From NCBI RefSeq assembly GCF_000714435.1, contig NZ_JJMW01000042.1, positions 1 through 53,385 on the forward strand: a stretch of 53,385 nucleotides of DNA, read 5' to 3'. The position numbers and the translations under genes are program-made. Shown here piece by piece: positions 41,089 to 52,458 of the stretch. Position 1 is the first letter of the stretch; every line of letters starts with the position of its first letter. This DNA is from Exiguobacterium alkaliphilum 12/1 (GTDB lineage Bacteria; Bacillota; Bacilli; Exiguobacteriales; Exiguobacteriaceae). The notes below the pieces were generated by a model, which was given only the letters and a program-made list of their open reading frames with translations, made no database searches and was not told the DNA's origin.

Positions 41089-41529
41089 ATGAAACTCCAT
41101 GAATTGAAGCCAACTCCAGGTTCACGTCACGAACGCAACCGTGTCGGTCGCGGTATGGCGACTGGTAACGGTAAAACTTCTGGCCGTGGACACAAAGGTC
41201 AAAAAGCTCGTTCGGGCGGTGGCGTTCGTCCAGGATTTGAAGGTGGGCAAAACCCACTCTACCGTCGTCTTCCAAAACGCGGTTTCAACAACCCGACTCG
41301 TAAAGAGTACGCAGTTGTATCCCTAGACACGCTTAACCGTTTCGAGGCAGGTACTGAAGTAACTCCAGAACTCTTAATCGAGACTGGTGTTGTCAGCTCT
41401 GCTAAAGACGGGATCAAAGTACTTGCTAACGGCAAGCTTGAAACGAAATTGACTGTAAAAGCCAACAAATTCTCGGGTGCAGCGAAAGAAGCGATCGAAG
41501 CAGCTGGCGGTTCAGTTGAGGTGATCTGA
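41089..41529 (+). CDS. rplO: 50S ribosomal protein L15
   Basis: Late assembly protein, 146 residues, with the glycine/arginine-rich N-terminus ([20 protein letters not shown]) and a globular C-terminal part. AAGGAGGTGCC precedes the ATG. The stop overlaps the secY start by one base (TGATG). Confidence 0.98.
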   Translation: MKLHELKPTPGSRHERNRVGRGMATGNGKTSGRGHKGQKARSGGGVRPGFEGGQNPLYRRLPKRGFNNPTRKEYAVVSLDTLNRFEAGTEVTPELLIETGVVSSAKDGIKVLANGKLETKLTVKANKFSGAAKEAIEAAGGSVEVI

Positions 41530-42818
41530 TGTTTCAGACGATCTCCAATATGTGGCGCGTGAAAGATATTCGACAGCGTATTCTCTTCACACTCGCAATC
41601 ATCATCATTTTCCGCATCGGGGCCCATATCCCGGTGCCGATGGTGAATACGGATGTGTTGCGTTTTGACTCAGGTGGTCTTCTCGACTTCCTGAACTTGT
41701 TTGGAGGAAATGCTTTACAGAACTTCTCCCTGTTCGCAATGGGGATCATGCCGTACATTACGGCATCGATCGTCGTACAACTCTTACAGATGGATGTCGT
41801 TCCGAAGTTTGCCGAATGGGCAAAACAAGGAGAGGCGGGTCGTAAGAAGTTAGCGACGGTCACGCGCTATGGGACGATCATCTTAGGATTTATTCAAGCG
41901 ACTTCGTTGTCGTTTGGGTTCAACCGCCTCTACCCAGGTCTCGTCAATGAGACGTGGGGAACGGCTACCTACTTTGTGATCGCGATTGTACTCACTGCAG
42001 GTACAGCGTTCTTGATGTTCTTAGGTGAGATGACGACGGAGAGAGGTGTTGGGAATGGTATTTCCATCATTATCTTCGCCGGTATCGTCGCTGGGTTCCC
42101 AAGAATCTTCACGCAGATTTATGAGACGAAGCTCCAAAATGCTGGAGACGCGTTATTCATTAACGTTGTTTACTTGGTTGTATTGGCACTCGTTATTTTG
42201 GCTGTGACGGTTGGGATCATTTATGTTCAACAAGCGGCACGCAAAATTCCGATTCAATATGCGAAGCGTACGGCGAACCGCACCCCTGTGGGCGGTCAGT
42301 CAACGCACTTGCCAATCAAGCTAAACGCGGCTGGTGTTATCCCGGTTATCTTCGCGATTTCCTTCATGGTGACACCGCCAACTGTTGCAAGCTTCATTGC
42401 TTCTCCTGAAACGACGCAGAAATTGCAGACCTACTTCGATACGACAGCTCCGATTGGAATGTCCATCTATGTAGCGCTCATCATCGCGTTCGCTTACTTC
42501 TATACATTCGTTCAGGTTAACCCGGAACAGATGGCAGAAAACTTGCAGAAGCAAGGTGGTTATATCCCTGGGATTCGTCCTGGGGCGCAAACAGAACAGT
42601 ACATCACGAAGTTGCTTTATCGATTGACGTTCTTCGGGGCGATCTTCTTATCGGTCGTCGCGATCATGCCGACAATCTTCATTAAGCTTGCCGGTCTCCC
42701 AACTTCGGTGCAAATCGGAGGAACGAGCTTGTTGATCGTCATCGGGGTAGCCCTCGAGACGATGAAACAAATCGAAAGCCAACTCGTAAAACGACACTAC
42801 AAAGGCTTTATCCGTTAA
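41529..42818 (+). CDS. secY: Protein translocase channel SecY
   Basis: Main pore of the Sec system. The 429 residues have ten membrane helices, GGNALQNFSLFAMGIMPYIT and GNGISIIIFAGIV as the family signatures, and the cytoplasmic loop that contacts ribosome and SecA. Start coupled to rplO. Works with SecE (15.2 kb). Confidence 0.98.
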   Translation: MFQTISNMWRVKDIRQRILFTLAIIIIFRIGAHIPVPMVNTDVLRFDSGGLLDFLNLFGGNALQNFSLFAMGIMPYITASIVVQLLQMDVVPKFAEWAKQGEAGRKKLATVTRYGTIILGFIQATSLSFGFNRLYPGLVNETWGTATYFVIAIVLTAGTAFLMFLGEMTTERGVGNGISIIIFAGIVAGFPRIFTQIYETKLQNAGDALFINVVYLVVLALVILAVTVGIIYVQQAARKIPIQYAKRTANRTPVGGQSTHLPIKLNAAGVIPVIFAISFMVTPPTVASFIASPETTQKLQTYFDTTAPIGMSIYVALIIAFAYFYTFVQVNPEQMAENLQKQGGYIPGIRPGAQTEQYITKLLYRLTFFGAIFLSVVAIMPTIFIKLAGLPTSVQIGGTSLLIVIGVALETMKQIESQLVKRHYKGFIR

Positions 42819-44302
<1,484 letters not shown>

Positions 44303-44321
44303 GGCTCTATTGCTTCGTGCT

Positions 44322-44371
44322 GATCCGTTACGGATCCTTCTCTCACAGTACAATGCGATAGATCGTCTGTG
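44322..44371 (+). promoter_or_regulatory. Two small hairpins in the map-infA gap
   Basis: GATCCG/CGGATC (44322-44327 with 44331-44336) and CACAG/CTGTG (44344-44348 with 44367-44371), the latter with an inner GCGAT/ATCGT. Neither has a T run; no promoter is convincing. Confidence 0.4.
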
Positions 44372-44407
44372 CTCCTAAATATCTTCATATAGAAAGGGGA
44401 ATAAATG

Positions 44408-44626
44408 ATGGCGAAACAAGATGTCATTGAAGTGGAAGGCACTGTTGTCGAACCACTTCCAAACGCAATGTTTAAAGTGGAGTTAGAAAACGGCCACACG
44501 GTGCTCGCGCACGTCTCAGGGAAAATTCGGATGCACTACATTCGAATCCTTCCAGGTGACCGCGTAACTGTCGAGTTGTCTCCGTACGACTTGACTCGCG
44601 GGCGGATTACGTACCGTTACAAGTAA
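44408..44626 (+). CDS. infA: Translation initiation factor IF-1
   Basis: Occupies the A site during initiation. 72-residue OB-fold protein: [15 protein letters not shown] and [19 protein letters not shown]. Second of two adjacent ATGs chosen for spacing (7-8 bases) to AAAGGGGA. Confidence 0.98.
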   Translation: MAKQDVIEVEGTVVEPLPNAMFKVELENGHTVLAHVSGKIRMHYIRILPGDRVTVELSPYDLTRGRITYRYK

Positions 44627-44770
<144 letters not shown>

Positions 44771-44789
44771 TCTAAGAGGAGGTGCACAC

Positions 44790-45155
44790 ATGGCACGTAT
44801 TGCTGGTGTAGATATTCCACGCGAAAAACGTATCGTTATTTCGCTCACATACATCTTTGGTATTGGTAAAACAAGAGCACAAGAAATTTTGAAGGCTGCA
44901 AACGTATCTGAAGATTCACGCACACGTGATTTGACAGAGGACGAAATCAACCGCATCCGTGAAGCAATTGACGGAATCAAAGTTGAAGGTGACCTTCGTC
45001 GTGAAGTTTCACTCAACATTAAGCGTTTGATCGAAATCGGCGCATATCGCGGTGTTCGTCACCGTCGTAGTCTCCCTGTTCGCGGTCAAAACACGAAGAA
45101 CAACTCGCGTACTCGTAAAGGCCCACGCCGTACAGTAGCGAACAAGAAGAAGTAA
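44790..45155 (+). CDS. rpsM: 30S ribosomal protein S13
   Basis: Head protein reaching P-site tRNA and bridge B1. 121 residues with [20 protein letters not shown] and [27 protein letters not shown] precedes the ATG. Confidence 0.98.
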   Translation: MARIAGVDIPREKRIVISLTYIFGIGKTRAQEILKAANVSEDSRTRDLTEDEINRIREAIDGIKVEGDLRREVSLNIKRLIEIGAYRGVRHRRSLPVRGQNTKNNSRTRKGPRRTVANKKK

Positions 45156-45171
45156 AGGAGGGAATTGAACA

Positions 45172-45567
45172 ATGGCGAAACGTAAGCAAAACGTACGTTC
45201 TAAACGTAAAGTTAAAAAACATGTTGAAGTCGGTGTGGTACACATCCGTTCTACATTCAACAACACAATCATCACAATCACTGATACGCAAGGTAACGCG
45301 ATCTCATGGGCTACTTCTGGTAACCTTGGATTTAAAGGATCACGTAAATCGACTCCGTTCGCAGCACAATTGGCTGCTGAAACTGCAGCGAAAGTTGCAA
45401 TGGACAACGGTATGCGCACAGTAGAAGTTAACGTTAAAGGTCCTGGTGCTGGACGCGAAGCGGCTATCCGTGCCCTCCAAGCTACTGGTCTTGAAGTAAC
45501 TGCAATCCGTGACGTAACACCAGTTCCGCACAACGGTTGCCGCCCTCCAAAACGTCGCCGCGTATAA
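45172..45567 (+). CDS. rpsK: 30S ribosomal protein S11
   Basis: Platform protein lining the E-site mRNA path. 131 residues with [16 protein letters not shown] and the C-terminal [25 protein letters not shown] precedes the ATG. Confidence 0.98.
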   Translation: MAKRKQNVRSKRKVKKHVEVGVVHIRSTFNNTIITITDTQGNAISWATSGNLGFKGSRKSTPFAAQLAAETAAKVAMDNGMRTVEVNVKGPGAGREAAIRALQATGLEVTAIRDVTPVPHNGCRPPKRRRV

Positions 45568-45570
45568 CCG

Positions 45571-45648
45571 CTTGAGCGTGTGATGGGCATTCCTAGCACG
45601 GACAGCATATACAATGCAGTGCAAACTGCATGGCAGGATACACTCAAG
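45571..45648 (+). promoter_or_regulatory. Folded gap between rpsK and rpoA
   Basis: CTTGAGCGTGT (45571-45581) pairs with ATACACTCAAG (45638-45648; one mismatch, one G/T), and inside it ATGCAGT/ACTGCAT (45614-45620 with 45625-45631, loop GCAA) forms a perfect hairpin. The 3' end of the outer helix takes in the first bases of the rpoA ribosome site AAGGAGGGG, so folding could lower rpoA translation. Confidence 0.6.
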
Positions 45649-45659
45649 GAGGGGTTCAG

Positions 45660-46604
45660 ATGATCGAGATTGAAAAACCAAAGATCGAAACGGTCGAAAT
45701 CAGCGAGGATGCTACGTTTGGTAAATTCGTAGTCGAACCGCTTGAACGTGGATATGGCACGACTCTTGGTAACTCACTACGTCGAATTTTATTGTCATCG
45801 CTTCCTGGTGCAGCGGTAACGGCAGTTCAAATCGATGGCGTGCTTCACGAGTTCTCTACGATTGACGGTGTCGTCGAAGACGTCACACAAATCGTATTAA
45901 ACCTGAAGAAGTTAGCGCTCAAAGTGTACTCGGACGAAGAGAAGACGCTTGAGATTAACGTTTCAAGTGCCGGTGCTGTCACTGCGGCAGACATTACCCA
46001 TGATAGCGACGTTGAAATCTTGAATCCTGAGCTCCACATCGCGACTCTCGCTGACAACGCGACGCTTCGCATGCGTTTGACTGCTCGCCGTGGTCGTGGT
46101 TACGTCCAGGCAGAAGACAACAAACGTGATGATATGCCGATTGGTGTCATTCCAATCGATTCGATCTACACACCGATTCAACGTGTAAACTACGAAGTAG
46201 ATAAAACACGTGTCGGTCAAGACGCTAGCTTCGATAAGCTTCTATTAGACGTGTGGACAGATGGTTCAATCCGTCCGGAAGAAGCGGTATCGCTCGGGGC
46301 GAAAATTTTGACAGAACACTTGAACATCTTTGTTGGCTTGACGGACGAAGCTCTCAATGCAGAAATCATGGTCGAGAAAGAAGAAGACCAAAAAGAAAAA
46401 GTACTCGAAATGACGATTGAAGAACTCGATCTTTCAGTTCGTTCGTACAACTGCTTGAAGCGCGCCGGCATCAACACTGTTCAAGAACTCGCAAACAAAT
46501 CAGAGGAAGAGATGATGAAAGTCCGTAACCTCGGACGTAAATCACTCGAAGAAGTTCAACTCAAGTTGGACGAGCTCGGTTTGGGCTTGCGTAAAGAAGA
46601 CTAA
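45660..46604 (+). CDS. rpoA: RNA polymerase alpha subunit
   Basis: Assembly platform of RNA polymerase and contact for UP elements and activators. 314 residues: N-terminal dimer domain ([21 protein letters not shown]), linker, and C-terminal domain ([31 protein letters not shown]). The ATG at 45660 follows AAGGAGGGG; the in-frame ATG at 45630 lies inside the leader hairpin. Confidence 0.98.
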   Translation: MIEIEKPKIETVEISEDATFGKFVVEPLERGYGTTLGNSLRRILLSSLPGAAVTAVQIDGVLHEFSTIDGVVEDVTQIVLNLKKLALKVYSDEEKTLEINVSSAGAVTAADITHDSDVEILNPELHIATLADNATLRMRLTARRGRGYVQAEDNKRDDMPIGVIPIDSIYTPIQRVNYEVDKTRVGQDASFDKLLLDVWTDGSIRPEEAVSLGAKILTEHLNIFVGLTDEALNAEIMVEKEEDQKEKVLEMTIEELDLSVRSYNCLKRAGINTVQELANKSEEEMMKVRNLGRKSLEEVQLKLDELGLGLRKED

Positions 46605-46628
46605 GTTCAACCGAAGGAGGGAAATGTA

Positions 46629-46982
46629 ATGGCTTATTCGAAACTTGGCCGTACAAGCTCACAACGTAAGGCACTTTTGCGTGATCTTGCAACTGACCTT
46701 ATTATCAACGAGCGCATTCAAACAACTGAACAAAAAGCGAAAGAACTTCGCCCAGTCGTTGAAAAATTGATCACTCTTGGGAAACGTGGCGATCTTCATG
46801 CCCGTCGTCAAGTTGCTTCATTCGTTCGCAAAGAGAACGCTGGAGAAAAAGACGCAATCCAAAAATTGTTCGAAGACGTGGCACCACGCTACGCTGAACG
46901 TCAAGGTGGATACACGCGCATCATGAAAGTCGGCCCACGCCGCGGTGATGGTGCAGAAGTTGTAATCATCGAACTCGTCTAA
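46629..46982 (+). CDS. rplQ: 50S ribosomal protein L17
   Basis: Exit-tunnel protein, 117 residues, Bacillus-length form: [20 protein letters not shown] and [31 protein letters not shown] precedes the ATG. Last gene of the alpha operon. Confidence 0.98.
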   Translation: MAYSKLGRTSSQRKALLRDLATDLIINERIQTTEQKAKELRPVVEKLITLGKRGDLHARRQVASFVRKENAGEKDAIQKLFEDVAPRYAERQGGYTRIMKVGPRRGDGAEVVIIELV

Positions 46983-46996
46983 TTCATTAGGCAGTC

Positions 46997-47027
46997 AACA
47001 GGGCATGCGGTGACGTATTGCCCTGTT
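46997..47027 (+). terminator. Hairpin after rplQ, weak terminator
   Basis: AACAGGGCA (46997-47005) pairs with TGCCCTGTT (47019-47027), then TCC. The lack of a T run suggests partial termination, letting some transcripts continue into the ECF genes, which have no clear promoter of their own. Confidence 0.55.
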
Positions 47028-47050
47028 TCCACATCGAAAGGAGTCGGCCC

Positions 47051-47887
47051 ATGGAACCTCAAATTATGGTACGCGATATCGTGTTTCGTTACCCGGGACA
47101 AACCGAGCCTGCCCTTAACGGGTTGTCGCTCGATGTATACAAAGGGGAATGGCTCGCCATCGTCGGCCATAACGGTTCTGGCAAGTCGACTTTAACGAAA
47201 TTGTGGAACGGGCTTTTGCTTCCCCAAGAAGGAGAAGTCCGGGTAGAGGCACTCGATCCGACGGACGCCACAGACGTGTGGGACGTCCGGAAACGGGTCG
47301 GTGTCGTCTTCCAAAATCCTGACAACCAGTTTGTCGGGGCGACCGTGCGCGATGATGTGGCATTCTCTCTCGAAAACATGGGACTTCCACGTCAAGAAAT
47401 GGTTCGTCGAATTGATGACAGTCTAGCGCGCGTTGGATTATCGGAACTAGCGGACCGTGAACCGCATCAGTTATCCGGTGGACAAAAGCAGCGTGTTGCG
47501 ATTGCTTCGGCTCTCGCAATGCGCCCGCATGTCCTCGTGCTCGATGAAGCGACCTCGATGCTCGACCCGATTGGGCGCAAAGAGGTGTTACAAACGGTAC
47601 GACAGCTCGTCTCGGAAGGGATGACCGTTGTCGCCATTACCCACGAGCTCGACGAAGTGTTGTTTGCTGACCGTATCATTGCCCTGTCAAAAGGCGAAAT
47701 TGCCATGACAGGCACTCCTGAAGACGTGTTTCAACGTCCGGACGCATTACGTGCCATTCAACTGGATGTGCCGTTCATCGTCAGGATGCAACTCGAACTG
47801 AAGGAACGCGGCATTCCACTCGATCGTCTGATGCTACAACATTCGGAGTTGGTGAATCATCTATGCCGATTAGCATTGAAGAAGTGA
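47051..47887 (+). CDS. ecfA1: ECF transporter ATPase EcfA1
   Basis: One of two ATPases powering energy-coupling-factor vitamin/metal transporters. 278 residues: Walker A GHNGSGKST (about 40-48), LSGGQKQRVAIASAL signature, Walker B VLVLDEATSMLDP and the ECF-type C-terminal extension. The ATG at 47051 follows AAAGGAG. Overlaps ecfA2 by 25 bases. Confidence 0.97.
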   Translation: MEPQIMVRDIVFRYPGQTEPALNGLSLDVYKGEWLAIVGHNGSGKSTLTKLWNGLLLPQEGEVRVEALDPTDATDVWDVRKRVGVVFQNPDNQFVGATVRDDVAFSLENMGLPRQEMVRRIDDSLARVGLSELADREPHQLSGGQKQRVAIASALAMRPHVLVLDEATSMLDPIGRKEVLQTVRQLVSEGMTVVAITHELDEVLFADRIIALSKGEIAMTGTPEDVFQRPDALRAIQLDVPFIVRMQLELKERGIPLDRLMLQHSELVNHLCRLALKK

Positions 47888-48741
47888 CCTATTTGTACCA
47901 ATTGAATACTCCGTTTGAACGAACCGCGCTGCGCGATGTGAATGTATCCATTCCGTCGGGAGCGCTTGTTGCGTTTCTTGGCCATACCGGCTCAGGGAAG
48001 TCGACGCTCGTCCAACATTTGAATGGATTGTTGCGCCCGACGAAAGGGCGTGTCGTCGTCGATGACATCGAGGTCCGGGCCATCACGAAACGTCGTGACA
48101 AAAAAGAAAGCTTACTACCGCTTCGGCGCCGCGTTGGGCTCGTCTTCCAATATCCCGAACATCAGCTGTTCGAAGAGACGGTCGAACGCGACGTCATGTT
48201 TGGTCCGCGCAACTTCGGCGCGACCGAGGCCGAAGCGAAAGAACGGGCCCATGCCGCTTTACGTCTCGTCGGGCTAGACGAGTCGCTGTGGACCCGTTCA
48301 CCATTTGACTTGTCTGGGGGTCAGATGCGTCGTGTGGCGATTGCAGGCGTGCTTGCAAGCCGTCCAGACGTCCTCGTCGTCGATGAGCCGACAGCAGGAC
48401 TCGATCCGCTTGGACGTCGCGACATGCTCAGTTTGTTCAAACGCTTAAAACATGAACTGGATTTGACACTCATCCTCGTGTCGCACGACATGGACGATGT
48501 CTTGACGTATGCCGAGCGTGTCGTCGTGATGGAACGCGGCGCTGTCGCCTTCGACGGAGACCCGTTCGACTTATTCCGTGATGAAGCGCTCGTCACGTCG
48601 TTACAACTCGACGTTCCGAACGTGCTCCGGATGGCCCAAGCGTTCGAGCCGACGTTCGGAACAATCCCGCCGGCATTACGGACCGAGGCGGAACTTGCCG
48701 ATTGGATTGCGCTGCATCTTCGGAAGGAGGGGTCCCTTTGA
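47863..48741 (+). CDS. ecfA2: ECF transporter ATPase EcfA2
   Basis: Second ATPase of the module, 292 residues: Walker A GHTGSGKST (about 40-48), Q-loop VGLVFQYPEHQLFEETV, signature DLSGGQMRRVAIAGVL, Walker B VLVVDEPTAGLDP. Begins inside ecfA1; its end overlaps ecfT. The substrate-binding S components are not in this window, as usual for a shared energy module. Confidence 0.97.
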   Translation: MPISIEEVTYLYQLNTPFERTALRDVNVSIPSGALVAFLGHTGSGKSTLVQHLNGLLRPTKGRVVVDDIEVRAITKRRDKKESLLPLRRRVGLVFQYPEHQLFEETVERDVMFGPRNFGATEAEAKERAHAALRLVGLDESLWTRSPFDLSGGQMRRVAIAGVLASRPDVLVVDEPTAGLDPLGRRDMLSLFKRLKHELDLTLILVSHDMDDVLTYAERVVVMERGAVAFDGDPFDLFRDEALVTSLQLDVPNVLRMAQAFEPTFGTIPPALRTEAELADWIALHLRKEGSL

Positions 48742-49529
48742 TTATCGGGCAATATATCCCGGGACACTCGTGGCTCCATTCGCTCGACGCCCGGGCGAAG
48801 ACGTTGTTCGTCCTCTTGTTTATCCCGATTGTCTTCTTGGCGGATAACTTATGGACGAACGTATTTTTACTGGCGTTCACGTTGTTCGCAGTCAAACTGT
48901 CCCAACTGTCGTGGCGTTTTCTGTGGAACGGTTTACGGATGATTCTGTTCTTGATTATCTTCACGCTGTTCTTGCAACTGTTCTTCAATCGGGACGGGCA
49001 GTTGCTCCTTTCGGTCGGGCCGTTTGCGATTTACTCGGAAGGGATTCGGATGGGGATGATCGTCTCGCTCCGTTTCTTCTATCTCGTCATGCTGACGACG
49101 CTCGTGACGCTCACGACGACACCGATGGAACTGACCGACTCGATCGAGGCCGGACTCCGTCCGCTCGAACGGTTCAAAGTGCCGGCCCATGAGATCGCGC
49201 TCATGTTGTCCATCTCGCTTCGTTTCTTGCCGACGCTTGCCGACGAGACCGATCGCATCATGAAAGCCCAACAAGCTCGCGGCGTCGATTTGAAGAGCGG
49301 CCCCGTTAAAGATCGGTTGAAGGCGGTCGTCCCACTCATGATTCCGTTATTCGTATCGGCGTTTAAACGGGCTGAGGATCTCGCCACGGCGATGGAGGCC
49401 CGCGGGTATCGTGGGGGGGAAGGACGGACAAGATGGCGTGAGATGACGTGGCATCGCCGTGATACGGGCTTACTCGTCGCGTTCGTCGTGTTGACACTCA
49501 TCTTATTAGGATTGCGAGGGATTGGATGA
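48738..49529 (+). CDS. ecfT: ECF transporter transmembrane subunit EcfT
   Basis: Scaffold that couples EcfA1/A2 to exchangeable S components. 263 residues, about five membrane helices and the two Ala-Arg-Gly coupling motifs (AQQARGVD and AMEARGYRGG). TTG start at 48738, 5-6 bases behind AAGGAGGGG, giving MIIGQYIPG as in the family; an earlier in-frame start would run through the ecfA2 end. Overlaps truA by four bases. Confidence 0.95.
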   Translation: MIIGQYIPGHSWLHSLDARAKTLFVLLFIPIVFLADNLWTNVFLLAFTLFAVKLSQLSWRFLWNGLRMILFLIIFTLFLQLFFNRDGQLLLSVGPFAIYSEGIRMGMIVSLRFFYLVMLTTLVTLTTTPMELTDSIEAGLRPLERFKVPAHEIALMLSISLRFLPTLADETDRIMKAQQARGVDLKSGPVKDRLKAVVPLMIPLFVSAFKRAEDLATAMEARGYRGGEGRTRWREMTWHRRDTGLLVAFVVLTLILLGLRGIG

Positions 49530-50266
49530 GACGGATTAAATTGACGATCGCTTATGACGGGACGAACTACGCAGGCTATCAAGTACAACCGAACGGCAAC
49601 ACGATTCAAGCCGAGGTCGAGGCCGTGCTAGCGCGGATGCATGGGCAACGCGTTAAAGTCGTCGCCTCAGGCCGCACCGATGCACGTGTTCACGCGAAAG
49701 GCCAAGTGCTCCACTTTGACACGCATTTACAAATGCCGGCGGACCGGTTCGTCAAAGCGTTGAACGCGATGCTACCGGACGACATCCATGCTTGTTCGGC
49801 GGAAGAGACCGAAACGTCATTTCACGCCCGTTACGGGGCGAAGCGGAAGGAGTATCGGTACGTCATCCGCCAGGACGTGGATCCGTTTCGTCGGCACCAT
49901 GCCGTGACGGTGACATATCCGCTCGACGTCGAGCGGATGCGACAAGCACTCGCTCACTTGGTCGGGACGCATGACTTCACGTCGTTCTCCGTGACGAAGG
50001 CGGAAGTCGAGGATCGTGTCCGGACCATCTATGAGGCAGAGCTCGTCGAAACCGGGGAAGAGATGTACTTCCGGTTCGTCGGGTCGGGGTTCCTATACAA
50101 TCAAGTCCGCATCATGGTCGGCACCGTGCTTGACGTCGGCCGCGGGAAGTATGAGCCTCGGGACATCGAGCGAATGTTGGCGGAAAAAGACCGTCGGGTT
50201 GCTGGAATTACGGCACCGCCGCACGGCCTTTATTTATGGAATGTGAATTATGAAAAAGTAGATTGA
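49526..50266 (+). CDS. truA: tRNA pseudouridine synthase TruA
   Basis: Makes pseudouridine at tRNA positions 38-40. 246 residues with the catalytic Asp52 in GRTDARVHAKGQV, the N-terminal IAYDGTNYAGYQVQPN and the C-terminal GSGFLYNQVRIMVGT. Coupled to ecfT by ATGA overlap. The rplM promoter begins within its last codons; no terminator lies between. Confidence 0.97.
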   Translation: MRRIKLTIAYDGTNYAGYQVQPNGNTIQAEVEAVLARMHGQRVKVVASGRTDARVHAKGQVLHFDTHLQMPADRFVKALNAMLPDDIHACSAEETETSFHARYGAKRKEYRYVIRQDVDPFRRHHAVTVTYPLDVERMRQALAHLVGTHDFTSFSVTKAEVEDRVRTIYEAELVETGEEMYFRFVGSGFLYNQVRIMVGTVLDVGRGKYEPRDIERMLAEKDRRVAGITAPPHGLYLWNVNYEKVD

Positions 50267-50291
50267 CATTCCCCTTATAAAATCGTATCAT
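50263..50291 (+). promoter_or_regulatory. SigA promoter of rplM-rpsI
   Basis: TTGACA (50263-50268), 17-bp spacer, TATCAT (50286-50291). The -35 overlaps the truA stop. Confidence 0.88.
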
Positions 50292-50317
50292 ATTCATTGG
50301 CATTTCATTTTCATATT

Positions 50318-50385
50318 GAGAGATGAACCACAATCTTAGCCCCGTAAACTAGGATTATGATAAAGCATCACCCAAGCAGTAAAAA
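50318..50385 (+). promoter_or_regulatory. L13-type leader of rplM
   Basis: The leader contains GAACCACAATCTTAGCCCCG (from about 50323), the paired element AATC.TAG/CTA.GATT around CCCGTAAA, and AAAGCATCACCCAAGCAG, which I recognise as the conserved form of the Bacillota L13 leader, proposed to bind L13 and repress rplM-rpsI. Recognition is by pattern memory, not alignment. Confidence 0.75.
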
Positions 50386-50420
50386 AATTAAGCGAACAGA
50401 CATTTTAGGAGGTATTCCAC

Positions 50421-50858
50421 ATGCGCACGACATTCATGGCAAAAGCATCTGAAGTAGAACGCAAATGGCTCCTTATCGACGCAGAAGGCAAAACACTTGG
50501 TCGTTTGACTAGTGAAGTAGCATCACTTCTTCGCGGTAAGCACAAGCCGACTTTCACACCACACGTTGATTGCGGAGACCACGTCATCATCATCAACGCT
50601 GAGAAAATTCACTTAACTGGTAACAAGTTAAATGACAAGATCTACTACCGTCATTCAGGTCATCCAGGCGGTTTGAAATCACAAACTGCAAAAGAGCTTC
50701 TTGCAAAACGCCCAGAGCGTATGCTTGAACTCGCGATTAAAGGGATGCTTCCAAAAGGATCACTCGGTCGTCAATCATTCAACAAACTCCACGTTTACGC
50801 TGGAGCTGAGCACAAGCACGAAGCACAAAAACCAGAAGTTTACGAACTTCGCGGTTAA
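50421..50858 (+). CDS. rplM: 50S ribosomal protein L13
   Basis: Early assembly protein, 145 residues: [16 protein letters not shown] and [20 protein letters not shown], ending [25 protein letters not shown] precedes the ATG. First gene of rplM-rpsI. Confidence 0.98.
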   Translation: MRTTFMAKASEVERKWLLIDAEGKTLGRLTSEVASLLRGKHKPTFTPHVDCGDHVIIINAEKIHLTGNKLNDKIYYRHSGHPGGLKSQTAKELLAKRPERMLELAIKGMLPKGSLGRQSFNKLHVYAGAEHKHEAQKPEVYELRG

Positions 50859-50883
50859 TCGGGACACAGGGAGGAACTAAACG

Positions 50884-51276
50884 ATGGCAGATGTACGTTA
50901 CTACGGAACAGGCCGCCGCAAACACTCGGTGGCTCGCGTTCACCTCGTTGCAGGTGACGGTAAAGTTGTTGTAAATGGCCGTGATATCTCAGAATACTTC
51001 GGTCATGAGACTTTGATCATGATGGCTAAATCACCACTCGTATTGACTGAAACAGAAGGTAAATACGATGTAATCGTTAACGTTAACGGTGGTGGATACA
51101 CTGGACAAGCTGGAGCGATTCGCCACGGCGTATCACGTGCGCTTCTTCAAGCGGACCCAGAATTCCGTCCAGGCCTCAAAGAAAAAGGCTTCTTGACTCG
51201 TGACGCACGTATGAAAGAGCGTAAAAAATACGGTCTTAAAGCAGCACGTCGCGCACCACAGTTCTCGAAGCGTTAA
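50884..51276 (+). CDS. rpsI: 30S ribosomal protein S9
   Basis: Its C-terminal tail touches P-site tRNA. 130 residues with [16 protein letters not shown] and the basic end [17 protein letters not shown], the last Arg present. GGGAGGAACTAA precedes the ATG. A terminator follows. Confidence 0.98.
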   Translation: MADVRYYGTGRRKHSVARVHLVAGDGKVVVNGRDISEYFGHETLIMMAKSPLVLTETEGKYDVIVNVNGGGYTGQAGAIRHGVSRALLQADPEFRPGLKEKGFLTRDARMKERKKYGLKAARRAPQFSKR

Positions 51277-51298
51277 TCTTCGGGCAAGTTGGTCTTTT

Positions 51299-51330
51299 AC
51301 TCTCCCCCTTTCTGGGTGGAGAGTTTTTTT
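51299..51330 (+). terminator. Intrinsic terminator after rpsI
   Basis: ACTCTCC (51299-51305) pairs with GGAGAGT (51318-51324), extended by CCC/GGG, followed by seven T. Confidence 0.93.
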
Positions 51331-51375
51331 GTATGCAATTTACCGATTTCTGTTTCATCAAGAAAACGCTTTTTT

Positions 51376-51384
51376 TGATATACT
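51376..51384 (+). promoter_or_regulatory. Extended -10 promoter of salA
   Basis: TGaTATACT (TATACT 51379-51384), 32 bases before the start codon. The -35 at 17 bp is CATCAA, poor; the TGn element would compensate. Confidence 0.55.
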
Positions 51385-51415
51385 GTTAGCGAGACAGAAA
51401 TTAGGGGGAAATGAC

Positions 51416-52447
51416 ATGCTTACAGTCGAACAAGTTCGTGAAGAATTGGCGGGGTTAGTCGATCCGACGATTAACCGTACGCTTGGTGATACAGCTGGTG
51501 TGAAAGATGTCCGCATCAAAGAAGATTATGTGAGCGTGAAAGTGGCGCTCGGTCAGACTGGGAGCGGGGAACAGTTACAACTGCAACAAGAGATCGTGAC
51601 GCTCTTAAAAGGCAAAGGCTTCAAGACGGTCGGTCTTCGCTTCGAAGCGCTCAACGATGAGAGTCTGAAGGAAGCGACGAAGCCGGCCATCCTGCGTGAA
51701 AACTCAGGGACGACGTTTATCGCCATCGCCTCAGGTAAAGGCGGCGTCGGCAAATCGACCGTATCGGTCAACTTGGCGGTCGCACTCGCGCGTGCCGGTA
51801 AAAAAGTCGGATTGATTGATGCGGACATTTACGGTTTCAGTGTGCCGGACATGCTCGGGATTGAAGAACGTCCGGTCGTGCGCGGAGAGAAGATTATCCC
51901 GGTCGAGCGGTTCGGTGTCAAAGTCATCTCGATGGGCTTCTTCGTCGAGGACAATGCGCCGGTCATTTGGCGGGGGCCAATGCTCGGGAAGATGCTCAAT
52001 AACTTCTTCAATGACGTCGAGTGGGGTGATCTCGATTACCTGCTCCTCGATTTGCCGCCAGGAACGGGTGACGTCGCGCTCGACATCCACTCGATGCTCC
52101 CAGCTTGTCAGGAGTTGATCGTGACGACGCCTCACGCCACGGCAGCGTTCGTCGCGGCCCGTGCCGGTGCGATGGCGATTAAGACGAACCATAAAGTACT
52201 CGGCATCATCGAGAACATGGCTTACTTCGAGAGCAAGGTGACAGGCGAGAAAGAATACGTCTTTGGTTACGGTGGTGGGGAGAAATTGTCTGAAGCGTTG
52301 AAGAGTAAGCTGCTCGCCCAAATCCCGCTCGGCCAACCTTATGACAATGAAGAAGACTTTGCGCCGTCGGTCTACCGTGACGGCCACCCGTTTGAAGCGA
52401 CTTACGATGAATTGGCACAAGCGGTGATTGAACAAATAGAAGGGTGA
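51416..52447 (+). CDS. salA: Mrp/NBP35-family P-loop ATPase (SalA)
   Basis: ApbC/Mrp ATPases carry iron-sulfur clusters; the Bacillus member SalA also acts as a regulator (it represses scoC). The 343 residues have an N-terminal MIP18/DUF59-like domain (about 1-85) and a deviant Walker A SGKGGVGKST (about 105-114), then GFFVEDNAPVIWRGPML. The CxxC cluster-binding pair found in many ApbC proteins is absent (IIENMAYFESKVTGEKEYVF), as in B. subtilis SalA. ATG at 51416 lies 7 bases after TTAGGGGGA. In B. subtilis cwlD precedes and gerD follows; both are missing here. Confidence 0.92.
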   Translation: MLTVEQVREELAGLVDPTINRTLGDTAGVKDVRIKEDYVSVKVALGQTGSGEQLQLQQEIVTLLKGKGFKTVGLRFEALNDESLKEATKPAILRENSGTTFIAIASGKGGVGKSTVSVNLAVALARAGKKVGLIDADIYGFSVPDMLGIEERPVVRGEKIIPVERFGVKVISMGFFVEDNAPVIWRGPMLGKMLNNFFNDVEWGDLDYLLLDLPPGTGDVALDIHSMLPACQELIVTTPHATAAFVAARAGAMAIKTNHKVLGIIENMAYFESKVTGEKEYVFGYGGGEKLSEALKSKLLAQIPLGQPYDNEEDFAPSVYRDGHPFEATYDELAQAVIEQIEG

Positions 52448-52458
52448 ATGGTTAACAG

